Source: Molanna angustata (taxonomy: Eukaryota; Arthropoda; Insecta; Trichoptera; Molannidae). Taken from it: 64,000 bases of DNA. The notes under the pieces are model-generated. The model saw only the letters and a program-made list of their open reading frames with translations, did no database searches and was not told where the DNA came from. Below, piece by piece: positions 53,401 to 64,000 of this stretch. Location of the stretch: the NCBI GenBank assembly GCA_963576475.1, contig OY754972.1, positions 31,575,890 to 31,639,889 of the forward strand. The letters are read 5' to 3'. The first letter of the stretch is position 1; each line of letters begins with the position of its first letter. A program made the translations under genes and the position numbers.

Positions 53401-54105
53401 ATGAGTTCCTGAAATGCTCTTTTATCCACATCATCAACCTGGATTACTTTAGTAGTCTCAGGATAGGCCAGAGGTCCAACCAGCATAGCATGGAAGACAG
53501 GACTGGCTGCTGCCAGCACAGATCTATGGCCGGGGAAACGCCAAGTGTCTCCTCCCAGCCCAGCTACAAATGTCACATCGCTGTGCTGTTCGTTATCATA
53601 CAGCCATTCTAAAATATTAAATTATTAAGGTTGTTTAAAAGGCTGACAATTATGGCTGCAAACTTATGTGACTTATTTCTGGATTTTGTATTTTACCATT
53701 AATTTTCTAACCTAGATGAGTCTGTGTCAACTATATTATCATTTATTTGTGTAAGAAAAACGCGCATTTCTATTGAAGTCCCTGATGACATTTGAATAAG
53801 ACCACCAGTCAATAGTCTCAGAAGTGCTTGATTCCTCATTTTCTTCTACGGAGAAATGCATATTATTTTGCTTGAATTAAGATTTAGTTTACTAAAAGAT
53901 TCTTTATTTTGGGACCATTAAGTCTTTTGGACGGTCTAGCATTTGACTGATTGAATATTGTTCCGTTAAATTGTGATTTTATAGTGAAAAACAAACCTTG
54001 TGCAGTGTTCTTCCCATTGTCTGAAGTTCCTTGGGGTGGTCTTGTCATGTTCCAGTTGGTGTCATATCTCTCACCTTCCTGGGAAGGATTTACTATCACA
54101 GTCAT
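50498..54105 (-). CDS. BTB-BACK domain protein (three coding exons)
   Basis: Coding exons 54105-53997, 53608-53398 and 51422-50498 join in phase to 414 codons plus stop; donors are AAG|GTTTGT and GAG|GTTCAA, acceptors ATTTTAG| and TTTTTAG|. The ATG at 54105 is preceded by an in-frame TAA. Residues ~38-150 form the BTB/POZ fold (SDVTFVAG, FPGHRSVLAAASPVFHAML, VDKRAFQELMRYLYQQ, TLEAANKY). A proline/serine-rich loop (~165-185) precedes the BACK region (~190-305: NCLLYIDDYADDVL, LFGALDRWCKSKCKRC, NRRQVLGELSYCVRYLLM), which resembles BTBD1/2/3/6-type proteins. These act as cullin-3 substrate adaptors. The PHR domain of that group is missing; instead there is a lysine-rich helix (~366-388) and a CNCSC cluster at 396-400 before a hydrophobic end, possibly lipid-modified. 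The second intron (1975 bp) carries a satellite array. Confidence 0.85.
51856..53298. repeat. 7 x 195-bp satellite derived from a MITE
   Basis: Seven near-identical units of exactly 195 bp begin at 51923, 52118, 52313, 52508, 52703, 52898 and 53093 (AACATCTCAATAGAGAC). The array is bounded on the left by the same GCAAACATTGGATTTTTT flank, and on the right by the same GTCTCTATTAAGATGTTAAA end, as the single-copy MITE at 13118-13317. Each unit is itself folded: TAATATTATAGAAGA pairs with the terminal TCTTCTATAATATT, and CATTGGCTGG pairs with CCAGCCAATG around a GCGCTGGCGC core. It lies wholly in intron 2 of the BTB-BACK gene. Confidence 0.92.
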
Positions 54106-54155
54106 CTGTTTTTATCTCACAGCTCACATCCAGCGGGGGAACACTCAAGGGGAAT
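53997..54155 (-). other. First coding exon with 5' UTR part
   Basis: A GATTTCAG| acceptor at 54156-54157 suggests that the exon begins at 54155, 50 bp before the ATG, so at least one upstream non-coding exon should exist. A candidate is 54826-54725 (TTTGTTTCAG| acceptor, GAAGAG|GTATTG donor); its only open frame does not continue in phase with the ATG exon, so if used it is 5' UTR. Confidence 0.45.
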
Positions 54156-54270
54156 CTGAAATCAACCAGACATTTTAATATAAATTTCATCGTACAACGT
54201 AGAATGCTGGTAGGATGATGTGAATTATTTTGAGAGAGAAAGAAATATAGAGTAAATTGTCATATTCTCA

Positions 54271-54489
54271 CTAAAAATAATAATAATAATAAACACGTCT
54301 TTGAGCCTTGCGCAAGTGGCGAGTTTATTGCCATATGACAATTTCTTCCAACTAACCAGTGTCTCCAGCCCATAGAAGCAATATTAGCGTGAGAAATTAA
54401 TTTAAATAAATTTATCCTCTGCTGGGATCGAACCCAGGACGCCCGCACAGTAACCAAACGGCTTACCAACTGTGCCACGACGGTCGGCG
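54271..54489 (-). mobile_element. tRNA-derived SINE (family 2), full length
   Basis: On the minus strand it starts at about 54489 with CGTGGCACAGTTGGTAAGCC (A box) and GGGTTCGATCCCAGC (B box). It passes through a body to the GGTTAGTTGGAAGAAATTGT and CATATGGCAATAAACTCGCC tail, and ends in a TTATTA-repeat. The tail is the one that moth LINEs and SINEs share, so it was probably mobilised by a LINE with that 3' end. Confidence 0.85.
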
Positions 54490-55374
54490 ATTATAAACAA
54501 AAATGATTATGAACAAAAAATAATACCATACATACAGTAAAGAATTATTAAAACTTGTCAGTTCACAATGTTACACAGTTTGCGATTACACAGGAGCAAG
54601 TCAAAGCGTGACTGAATCCGTTATTAGTATTACACATAATATTTATTAGTAGGTATTATTCTACTGTCGAATATGTTTATAAATTTATAGTTGGTATTTG
54701 AAAATATGAAAGAAAGTACAATACCTCTTCCTCTTGTATCTCTTAAGTGTTCCCCAAAAGGAGAAATTGTATTGAAGATGTTCCAAAAACAATTAGGCGG
54801 CTCTTGTGCGTTGTTTTCTTGATCGACTGAAACAAATAAATGATTTTTTTTAAACAATATGTCAAAGAATCCCAACCCCTCTTTACAGGAAATTTTAATC
54901 ACTTATACCCTGTATTGAAAAGTGAAACGAAGAGTGAAAGGGGTACTTATATTCTTTTTACAAAAAAAGTGTCGATGATTCATTTATATAACACATTTTA
55001 AAATCACGCAATGTGTTTAGTAAATATGTACTAGAAAAAATAGTTAACGAACTTCATAGGCTTCCTTCCTTCAAAATATCCTTCACATGGTCATGCCATC
55101 TCTTTTGTATGTTTTTTAGTCAAACATTCATTTTCAACATGCCCAAACTACCTCAGGACGTCTACTATAATTTTACTCCAATATGTTTATATTTGTTTGT
55201 ATTACCTACCAACATTTTACTGTGTCAAATATTAATTCAAAAACTCCCAATAATAATTGTCACATTTTATGTCAATTGTCTATTTTTCTAAGGATATTTC
55301 TGTATACTCGTACTCTATTTCTCGAGAGAACGACCAGAATGTTCGTTCAAGAATCATTATAATATGTATAACCC
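54490..55374. other. Unassigned; candidate 5' exon and a LINE scrap
   Basis: It contains the possible non-coding exon at 54725-54826. 55050-55105 repeats the AAAATATCCTTCACATGGTC-type phrase of the LINE end at 3800 (minus strand). No other feature. Confidence 0.35.
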
Positions 55375-56183
55375 CGTGTCCGGACAATTGACCGTAGCCG
55401 ATTGACCGTGGACAATTTACCGTACGCCCTTTTTACCGTATGGACAATTTATCGCGAGGACAATTTACCGTGGGGACAATTTACCGTATGGACAGTTGAC
55501 CCTCGGGACAATTTACCGTGAGGACAATTTATCGTATGGACAATTCACCGCGCGGAAACTATTTTTAGTATAAAAAAAAATCTTTTTTCGTTTGAGTTAA
55601 ATAAATTGCGTGAATAAAAAAATGTTTTCTTTTGAAATGATGAGAAAACAATATGGCGGCCGTGATTTGAAGATGAGTTTTTCAAAATGATTCTCATAAT
55701 TTCAAAAGAAAACAAAGTAGTTTCAATTATTTCGAAATCTACACCTTCCAATTAGTATAAATCGATATCCATCACGAAAAATAAAAAAAAGAACAAGTAG
55801 AAGTTAAAGAACAGGCGTCTTTTTAATTCTCAAAATGTAGTAAATTACAACTACATAATAACCGCTTATTTTGTAAAATTTCGTTTTAATCACTGCCGAC
55901 ATATTGGATTTCTCGTAGTATTTTGAAATAAAAAAAATTAGGCAATCGGTTTGTCGTTATAAACGAACATTTTTTACTCACGCAATTTATTTGACTCAAA
56001 CGAAAAAAGAAAAAGATTTTTTTCTGATACTAAAAATAGTTTCCGCACGGAGAATTGTCCATACGATAAATTGTCCTCACGGTCAATTGTACGTACGTAA
56101 ATTGTCCATACGGTAAAAAGGGCGTACGGTCAATTGTCCACGATCAATCGGCTACGGTAAATTGTCCGGGAATCGTATAACCC
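55366..56183. mobile_element. Foldback element with iterated GGACAATTTACCGT ends
   Basis: A direct repeat, GTATAACCC, lies at 55366-55374 and 56175-56183. Between them an 800-bp element has long inverted arms. The outer ~185 bp of the left arm contains about ten head-to-tail variants of GGACAATTTACCGT(A/G)(T/A/G)(G); the right arm contains about seven in inverse orientation. Inside these, AAACTATTTTTAGTAT and TTTTTTCGTTTGAGTTAAAT also mirror the right side (to about 55630 versus 55970). The centre has no frame. A 9-bp TSD would suit a Mutator-like transposase, but this is inference. Confidence 0.75.
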
Positions 56184-56352
56184 TTCGACTAACGGAGAAA
56201 ATAAATGGGGTAAAAAATGACCAAGTATTTTTTTAAACACAGAATCATTTTTTATCACGACCATACGATTAATAACTCAACAGAAAAATTAAATACTCGC
56301 ACCGATGTCGGGTGGTGTTATTGGACGAAATGTTTTCAGTTAGGCGAATCTG

Positions 56353-56494
56353 CCCCCCTAGACAACCTTTCATTTAGCTCAAGAAAAGATAACTCAATGT
56401 ATGGACGTGACAGTTGCCAGTCACGTGACAATATTGTCACTTCCATACATTGAGTTATCTTTTCTTGAGCTAAATGACACGTTGTCTAGGGGGG
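56353..56494. mobile_element. 142-bp MITE, CCCCCCTAG termini, long hairpin
   Basis: Same termini as 35004-35111 (CCCCCCTAGACAAC) and the same CTG on both flanks. Here almost the whole element is palindromic: AGCTCAAGAAAAGATAACTC and TCAATGTATGGA are mirrored on the right, with GACAGTTGCCAGTCACGTGA in the loop. Confidence 0.85.
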
Positions 56495-56497
56495 CTG

Positions 56498-57164
56498 CAC
56501 AGAACAACTATCAAAAGATGATCGTTCTCTTATGCAGAAAAAAGAGTATGCATAATAGTATATATTATTATGTAGATAAAGCCAGTATTAACATTCAATA
56601 ACAGAAATGTCGATCCTTATTTAAATAGGTAGGTAGGTACATTGGTATTTTTGTTGTTTGACGAACACGTCTGGTATTAAGTTTATAAAGACATGAATTA
56701 ATTCACAACGAAAGAGTGAATGGTTTACATTGATTATTAGTATTTTTCTTTTCACGGTCCAATAATCTCAATAACAACTGGACAGATCTCAACATTTAAC
56801 AGATAGATATGGAATATATAATATATTAAAGTTAATGACATTATTTGACCTCGGTCATTTCAATAATTATAATAAATAGGTATTAATGCAACTTTGTGCT
56901 ATGATTATCATTGTCAACATTTTATATCACAACATTTTTACAGTTAGGTATATCAAGATATCCCATGGAATAACTTCTCCATGTCAACATTCCAAAGAGA
57001 ACTATACAATGATGTTCGAGGGGAATTCCTTTGGACCTATTAGACATGCGGATCTTAAGAGTCGGACCTCGTAATAAGATTGTATGATGGTGGTGGAGAA
57101 AGAATAGTTATTGTAATCGATGGTTAGAAATAGGAAAAATATAATGAAAATAAATGTCATTTAT
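56498..57164. other. Unassigned
   Basis: AT-rich with GGTAGGTAGGTA words. No supported feature. Confidence 0.35.
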
Positions 57165-57420
57165 AGAATGAAAGTGAACCATGTTGAGCCACTTGTGAAA
57201 ACAGAAAAATGCTTGAAGGTTTTGAAAAAAATATACATTGTTCAAGAAAGGGATGACACGACCACATAAACGATATTCTGAAAAAGGGAAACTTAAAAAG
57301 CTTGCACAATAGATGAACATGTATGAGATTGCGTGAATGTTGGTGAGTCAAGGAAATAATGTGGCGTTCTGTTCTCTCTACCTATACCCGTGAGGGAACA
57401 CGGCGTGATGGCATGTATGT
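57165..57420 (+). mobile_element. LINE 3'-end relic seeding a tandem array
   Basis: Homologous to 3640-3862 in inverse orientation: GGGATGACACGACCACATAA, ATGTATGAGATTGCGTGAAT, AATGTGGCGTTCTGTTCTCT, and then CCCGTGAGGGAACACGGCGT. The last words, GGGAACACGGCGTGATGG and CATGTATG, are the first part of the repeat unit that follows. Confidence 0.7.
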
Positions 57421-58240
57421 GTAGTAGTATAGTACCTACCTAAATATTTCGTACAGAAATTACTAGCTTGGAGTAATAGGGAACACGGCGTGATGGCATG
57501 TATGTGTAGTACCTAGTATAGTACCTACCTAAATATTTCGTACAGAAATTACTAGCTTGGAGTAATAGGGAACACGACGTGATGGCATGTATGTGTAGTA
57601 GTATAGTACCTACCTAAATATTTCGTACAGAAATTACTAGCTTGGAGTAATAGGGAACACGGCGTGATGGCATGTATGTGTAGTACCTAGTATAGTACCT
57701 ACCTAAATATTTCATACAGAAATTACTAGCTTGGAGTAATAGGGAACACGGCGTGATGGCATGTATGTGTAGTAGTATAGTACCTACCTAAATATTTCGT
57801 ACAAAAATTACTAGCTTGGAGTAATAGGGAACACGGCGTGATGTCATGTATGTGTAGTAGTATAGTACCTACCTAAATATTTCGTACAGAAATTACTAGC
57901 TTGGAGTAATAGGGAACACGGCGTGATGGCATGTAGGTATGTGTAGTAGTATAGTACCTACCTAATTATTTCGTACAGAAATTACTAGCTTGGAGTAATA
58001 GGGAATACGGCGTGATAGCATGTATGTGTAGTAGTATAGTACCTACCTAAATATTTCGTACAGAAATTACTAGCTTGGAGTAATAGGGAACACGGCGTAA
58101 TGGCATGTATGTATGTGTAGTAGTATAGTACCTACCTAAATATTTCGTACAGAAATTACTAGCTTGGAGTAATAGGGAACACGGCGCGGCGTGATGGTTT
58201 GTATGTATCATTAATATATATTTAGTACAGAAATTAGTTG
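57394..58240. repeat. Ten-unit tandem array, alternating 85/89 bp
   Basis: Units start GGGAACACGGCGTGATGG at 57394, 57479, 57568, 57653, 57742, 57827, 57912, 58001, 58086 and 58175. Spacings are 85, 89, 85, 89, 85, 85, 89, 85, 89. The extra four bases come from GTACCTAGTATAG instead of GTAGTATAG in the first two long units and from duplicated ATGT/AGGT words in the later ones. Each unit also holds AAATATTTCGTACAGAAATT and ACTAGCTTGGAGTAATA. Confidence 0.92.
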
Positions 58241-58639
58241 CTCGGAGAAATTTCTGCACTATTCTCATAACAGCAATCGTATTTTTTTTATTCATCGAAA
58301 TTCAAAGAATAAAACAAAAATCATAAAAGTAATATTTAAATCTATTTGTCTGTGTACAAACTTAAATTTAGGCGGGAAATCAAAAACCACTTATTTATTC
58401 CAACAGCAAATATAAAATATGTAGATAAGCAATACCAAATTTTATATTTTTAAAAAACTTTTCTGTTCTATGAGATTGGGAATATTGGTAATATGTATAA
58501 GGTAGGTACCTACTATATTATGGTTTTCACAAATGATTGAAATTTAGACAATACGACCCCCATGAGTTACATATAAGAAATACTTATTAATTAAAAATGA
58601 TATGAATTTTATTTTTAAAACAAGTGTAGATCAAATCTT

Positions 58640-59215
58640 TTGAATATCTTGGAAGTCTTCTCACTGATGATTTGGATTCTGACAAGGAACTAAGATGCCG
58701 CATCGAGACAGCTCACGCGATGTTTTTCAGAATGAAGACACTGTTTTGCGACGATAGCTTAAACCTTAAAATAAGGCAGCGCCTGGTGAGTTCTACATAT
58801 GGTCCATACTTCTATATGGATTTGAAACCTGGACCATAAAGGTCAATATGCTTAACCATCTAGAGGCCTTTCAAAATGTGGCTGAATCGCCGCATGTTGA
58901 AAATTTTCTGGGTCGATGAAGTATCAAATGCAGAAATACTCAGGAGAGCAAATGTCGAGCGCGAGCTAGGTGACACAATTAAGCGACCAAAAATATCATA
59001 TTTGGACCACATTTTGCGAGGTGAAAAGTACAGTTTGCTCCAAATGATTATGAATAGCAAAACAGAGGGACGCCCTAAGAATAGGAAAACGTCAGATGTA
59101 ATGACTCCGCAACATTCGTGAGTGGACCGGCATCAGAGACGTCGGCGGATAAAGATGCCTTCTCAGCAGTGTCGGGAGGACCTGTTATGGCACGAAGAAG
59201 AAGAAGAAGAAGAAT
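58640..59215 (+). pseudogene. RTE-like LINE C-terminal relic with GAA tail
   Basis: Frames: FEYLGSLLTDDLDSDKELRC, RIETAHAMFFRMKTLFCDD, NLKIRQRLVSSTYGP, then FKMWLNRRMLKIFWVDEVSN and AEILRRANVERELGDTIKRP, YLDHILRGEKYSLLQMI, TEGRPKNRK. The order is the C-terminal region after RT in insect RTE-type LINEs, where the WxYRRMLRISWVD block is diagnostic. It ends in a GAAGAAGAAGAAG tail near 59196-59213, the expected 3' microsatellite. Frameshifts at about 58790 and 58870. Confidence 0.8.
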
Positions 59216-60306
59216 CTCATATTAAGCAAGTATTAAAAACAAAACATTTATCTCGAATGTAGGTACATATTTCATAAGTCAATATTTAAATTAGGTAAGT
59301 ACCTATAGGTACCTAATCTATTAATAATAAAACGCATTATCTCGCTGTGCGCTTCTTTATCTTGCCGGTAGCAGTAAACTTAAAATCAAAACGAATAGTT
59401 ATCTTAACCTAAACCCACATCAAATAGATTATTTTTATTGAATAATAAATAGTTTATTATCTTATAATCATCTCAAGTAAGAGAGGCGTCGTTAGAGCAA
59501 GTTCCGCCCCCAAGAAAATAACCATTAAAAATATGAAAATAATATATTGAATTATTGAAATACATACACATAGAGATAACAATGGATATTTTTTTTTATA
59601 TATAGTTTATAATACTCAATATAACGTTTTTAACTTAAGTCGGTATTAACACAAGTTGTAATTTTAAATCAAACAAAAGTTGATTATGGTTTTACATAAT
59701 ACCTATACCTAATATATTACATGTTGATAATGGCATAGTAAGTAGAAACGGTCGACCTGATACAAGGAAAAATTTATATGTAGAACCACAATCAACCCTT
59801 TGTTAGATTTAAAAATATCTAGCACATTAGAAAATTAATACATTTTATTACTTATTAATTTATTTAAGGGACAAATACAGTTTAATAAAATAAACAGAAA
59901 AAATACACTATGAAATGAAAAAAGAAAGACCAATTAAATACTTTTGACCACAATTGATGTACATTAAATAATCATAGAAGTATATACCTACAATACAACG
60001 AAAAATAAATTTAAATGTACCTACTTAAAATTATAACATATTCGTATATTTCACACTTTTGCCCGTGATGGGAAAGGAAGGGAAGGAAAATGAAGGGAGA
60101 TTATACGGAATAATGCGTGTAGGTATGTATGAAAAATAAATAGAGAAACAATAAATATTTATTTAACAATACAAAACACGCGTTTATAAAGAATGTGCCT
60201 TCTACATATTTGCGTGAATTTTTCTATTTAGTGTGAATTTTGCAAAATAAAACAATTTACTCTTTTCTTTCTTATTGTATCTACCGAATTAACTTTTGAG
60301 ATTTCA
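59216..60306. other. AT-rich, unassigned
   Basis: Repeated TAGGTACCTA words; a purine-rich GGGAAAGGAAGGGAAGGAAA patch at 60069. No gene. Confidence 0.4.
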
Positions 60307-60353
60307 CGTTGCTCAGGTTGGTTGGAAGAAATTGACTTATGGCAATATACCTT
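60307..60353 (+). mobile_element. SINE/LINE tail fragment
   Basis: GCTCAGGTTGGTTGGAAGAA and then ATTGACTTATGGCAATA is the conserved moth tail seen in the SINE at 54271-54489. The head is missing. Confidence 0.65.
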
Positions 60354-61705
60354 CCTTTCTGCACTTGCTGAAGATAAATATTATAAATAAATATGTAAAT
60401 AATACAACGAGAAAAGTAATATTAATTATTGTCTATGTATGTACCTATATTTTTAGAGGTATTTATATTTTTATGTTTGTACAATTGTATGTATGTTTGG
60501 TAAATGTAAGTATTTATATTTGGTAATGTGTCAAATAATATGTACCTACATATTATGTCTTTATGTTTGGTAAATATGTAGTTGTGTAAAACATAAAATA
60601 AATATTAATTCAAGTACTGTCGTTATGCATGAATATTTTCTGAAGTTTTCATTTATCTATCTACACAGAGTCATAAAATATGTTCAGATTAATATATGTT
60701 ATTTACAAATAAATTGTAGGTTATCGTTGAACTATTTAAGAGAGAATTCGTTGTTGCATTTGTAATTTACATTTGTAATAATAAATGAAACAAAGCTTAA
60801 ATTTGGTTGTTTTTTTGACCATTAATAGCATCCTGTGATAAAGCATCAATCGAGTGCATGTAAAAGGGGCCCTGTTCTAAATTATAATAAGGTGCCCTTG
60901 TAAAGAAGCGGCTATACATAGTACATAATATTGTATCTTCGGGTCTAATATAATTGTAAATAGAACCTAATTGAACCACGCAACTGTTGTACAACTGTTA
61001 TAAATTAGTAGGTACCTATATAAAAAAATAACACATACAAAAAACATAGCCCTTGAACAGGTGTACACAATTGAGCAGTATAAATAATTTTGTATGATAT
61101 TTTTTTTAACAAAAGAGATGTTTTATTCATGTTTTTTTTTATCAGAAAGACCAATATAGGTACTCCTATTGATCAATTTCTTCGTAACAAAAAATATTGT
61201 TAAATATTATTAAAAATATTAAGTATACCTACCGTTTAAAATATATAATGTAACTGATCAGTAGGTACATAAAACTGCATTCATATATTGTCAGCTTTGA
61301 AATAAAATAAAGAAAAATATTTGGAAAATTAAATATCTTAATTTGATATAAAACATTGATATTTTAAGTAGTATTTTTTTCAACATTTTAATCATATTTT
61401 TTGTCGAAGAAATATCAATGGGTATAAATATAATAATAATTTAATCGAACGTGAATCCTTCGAGTTTCATCTAGACTCCATACATACTTTTGGTAGAATG
61501 GCGTACCTACTATAAAATTTTGTGTCCCAGAAAACACTTCATTTATTCACTCAATACTTTAAAATGTTCTCCCGTTCTGGAATATGTGGTTTTTATGATC
61601 TTGTTAAAAATCTTTACAATAGAAATGGACTTAGTAGAAATTCAAAGTTAGTTAAAATGTACATTCTAAACTAAAACAAATATCTCTCCAATTTATATTT
61701 TTTAA
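60354..61705. other. Unassigned, with one possible exon (60994-60797, minus)
   Basis: On the minus strand 60994-60797 encodes CVVQLGSIYNYIRPEDTILC and then MYSRFFTRAPYYNLEQGPFY, MHSIDALSQDAING. Amino-acid composition and codon use look coding, with an upstream TTATAACAG|-type acceptor and downstream AATG|GTCAAA. I recognise no family. Everything else in the interval is AT-rich. Confidence 0.3.
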
Positions 61706-62085
61706 TTTAACTTAGGTACCTACATGAAGTAGAGTAGAATTTAACTTAGGTACCTACATGAAGTAGAGTAGAATTTAACGTAGGTACCTACATGAAGTAG
61801 AGTAGAATTTAACTTAGGTACCTACATGAAGTAGAGTAGAATTTAACTTAGGTGCTACATGAAGTAGAGTAGAATTTAACTTAGGTACCTACATGAAGTA
61901 GAGTAGAATTTAACTTAGGTACCTACATGAAGTAGAGTAGAATTTAACTTAGGTACCTACATGAAGTAGAGTAGAATTTAACTTAGGTACCTACATGAAG
62001 TAGAGTAGAATTTAACTTAGGTACCTACATGAAGTAGAGTAGAATTTAACTTAGGTACCTACATGAAGTAGAGTAGAATTTAACG
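61706..62085. repeat. 34-bp tandem array, 11 copies
   Basis: Unit: AACTTAGGTACCTACATGAA plus GTAGAGTAGAATTT. Ten units are 34 bp; the fifth is 33 bp (GGTGCTAC). One unit has AACGTAGG. It contains the KpnI-like GGTACC palindrome in each unit. Very homogeneous, so recent. Confidence 0.92.
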
Positions 62086-62403
62086 TTAGGCATAAATAAG
62101 GTTCCGCACTTCCCGGGTTTTTCAACAAAGATTCTCTGAATCGGGAATCTACGAAAAGTGAAAAGTAAAAGTGTGTATTACCTACCTTAAAAAGAAGCGC
62201 CACGGACGGCCAAAGGTCGTACGGAAAGACATAAACGAGAAAAAAAATAAACGTTTCCATAAAATTATGTTATTTAAATCATTTAAACATACGAAAACTT
62301 AAATAAAAATCCCTCAAATCGTTTGGTTATTATTTAGAAAAATAGGCATTGTCAGAAACCGAACTTGCATGCCATTGAGAAAACTTTCACTCTCTGTGGA
62401 AGT
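62086..62403. other. Unassigned
   Basis: It includes CACTTCCCGGGTTTTTC and AATCGGGAATC, similar in style to the cluster at 62632-62715. No gene. Confidence 0.35.
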
Positions 62404-62578
62404 TTTTTTTTTAAATGAATATGTCCTTGTTAAACAAGCACATATACATCTTCCTACTTTCCCTAAAATAAACATAAATGCTTGTGCTATAGGTGAACGA
62501 AATCGGTCGAGGCAGGATTCGAACTCGTGACCACTGTATTACTAACCGAATAGCGCTAACCGCTCTGCCATCGACCCA
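62404..62578 (-). mobile_element. tRNA-derived SINE (family 1), near full length
   Basis: Matches 4911-5099: poly(A) side at 62404-62412, B box GAGTTCGAATCC (minus, 62527-62516), A box TGGCAGAGCGGTTAGC (62570-62555). A few indels in the anticodon-like region (CCGAATAGCGC). Confidence 0.85.
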
Positions 62579-62631
62579 CATAAGTTTGATTTGATATTTG
62601 AATATTTTTGATCTTGTTTTTTTGCAAAGGT

Positions 62632-62715
62632 CGGGGATTCCCGACGAAATTTCCCGGGATCAGGATCTATAATTTTCCCGGGTATTCCCGGTTTCGGGAA
62701 CCCGGGAAGGAAACT
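62632..62715. repeat. Cluster of TTCCCGGG dyads
   Basis: ATTCCCGACG, TTTCCCGGGATC, TTTTCCCGGGTATTCCCGG and TTTCGGGAACCCGGGAAGG fall within 84 bp, with related words at 62114-62148. Such spaced dyads could be terminal repeats of a DNA element that spans the SINE. No proof. Confidence 0.45.

Positions 62716-64000
<1,285 letters not shown>

Noticed and set aside
53884..53996. Continuation of the BTB first exon to the stop at 53884
   Set aside because: Splicing at AAG|GTTTGT (53997) joins in phase to the BTB exon; the read-through codons lie in intron 1.

Overview
The window reads as transposon-dense, AT-rich nuclear DNA from an insect, most likely a moth or butterfly (Lepidoptera). Reasons: three SINE or LINE tails carry the moth-type GGTTGGTTGGAAGAAAT motif; GTAGGTACCTA-type repeats are everywhere; there are several R1-clade, RTE-like and CR1/L2-like LINE remains; Helitrons abound; and an arthropod-type 5.8S-ITS2-28S fragment is present. 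There is no bacterial, organellar or CRISPR structure. The lepidopteran assignment is inference.

Only two host genes look alive, both on the minus strand. One is a single-exon 205-residue protein resembling the U5 snRNP factor TSSC4 (13831-14448). The other is a BTB-BACK protein whose three coding exons join in phase across 50498-54105 (414 residues). A C2H2 zinc-finger gene (15095-21115) and a THAP-domain gene (30104-30846) survive only as broken pseudogenes.

Layout. 0.2-1.3 kb: a 582-bp inverted duplication of a Penelope-like GIY-YIG segment with a 7-bp spacer. 2.8-5.1 kb: LINE scraps and a tRNA-derived SINE. 5.6-13.0 kb: seven same-orientation copies of a ~1.03-kb non-autonomous Helitron with DINE-1-like architecture. 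13.1-14.8 kb: a MITE and the TSSC4-like gene. 15-21 kb: zinc-finger remains interrupted by a SINE piece and a CR1/L2-like LINE with an intact 1053-codon ORF. 22-28 kb: a mirrored nest of inverted-repeat elements around a dead LINE. 28.3-29.0 kb: a hAT-type MITE with 8-bp TSD. 30-33.7 kb: THAP pseudogene, then a Helitron split by an RNase H-bearing LINE with 17-bp TSD. 35-46.6 kb: a graveyard of R1-type LINE fragments holding a small rDNA piece. 48.5-49.4 kb: an RTE-like LINE with 13-bp TSD. 50.5-54.2 kb: the BTB-BACK gene, whose second intron contains a 7 x 195-bp satellite born from a MITE. 55.4-64 kb: a foldback element, a MITE, three tandem arrays, SINEs and a ~420-bp AT microsatellite.

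Most of the sequence is therefore a record of insertions inside insertions. The parts most worth a second look are the Helitron cluster, the MITE-to-satellite conversion inside a gene, the perfect-looking Penelope palindrome, the R1/rDNA chimera, and the foldback element built from short GGACAATTTACCGT-like repeats. All family assignments come from reading motifs by eye; no database search was run.
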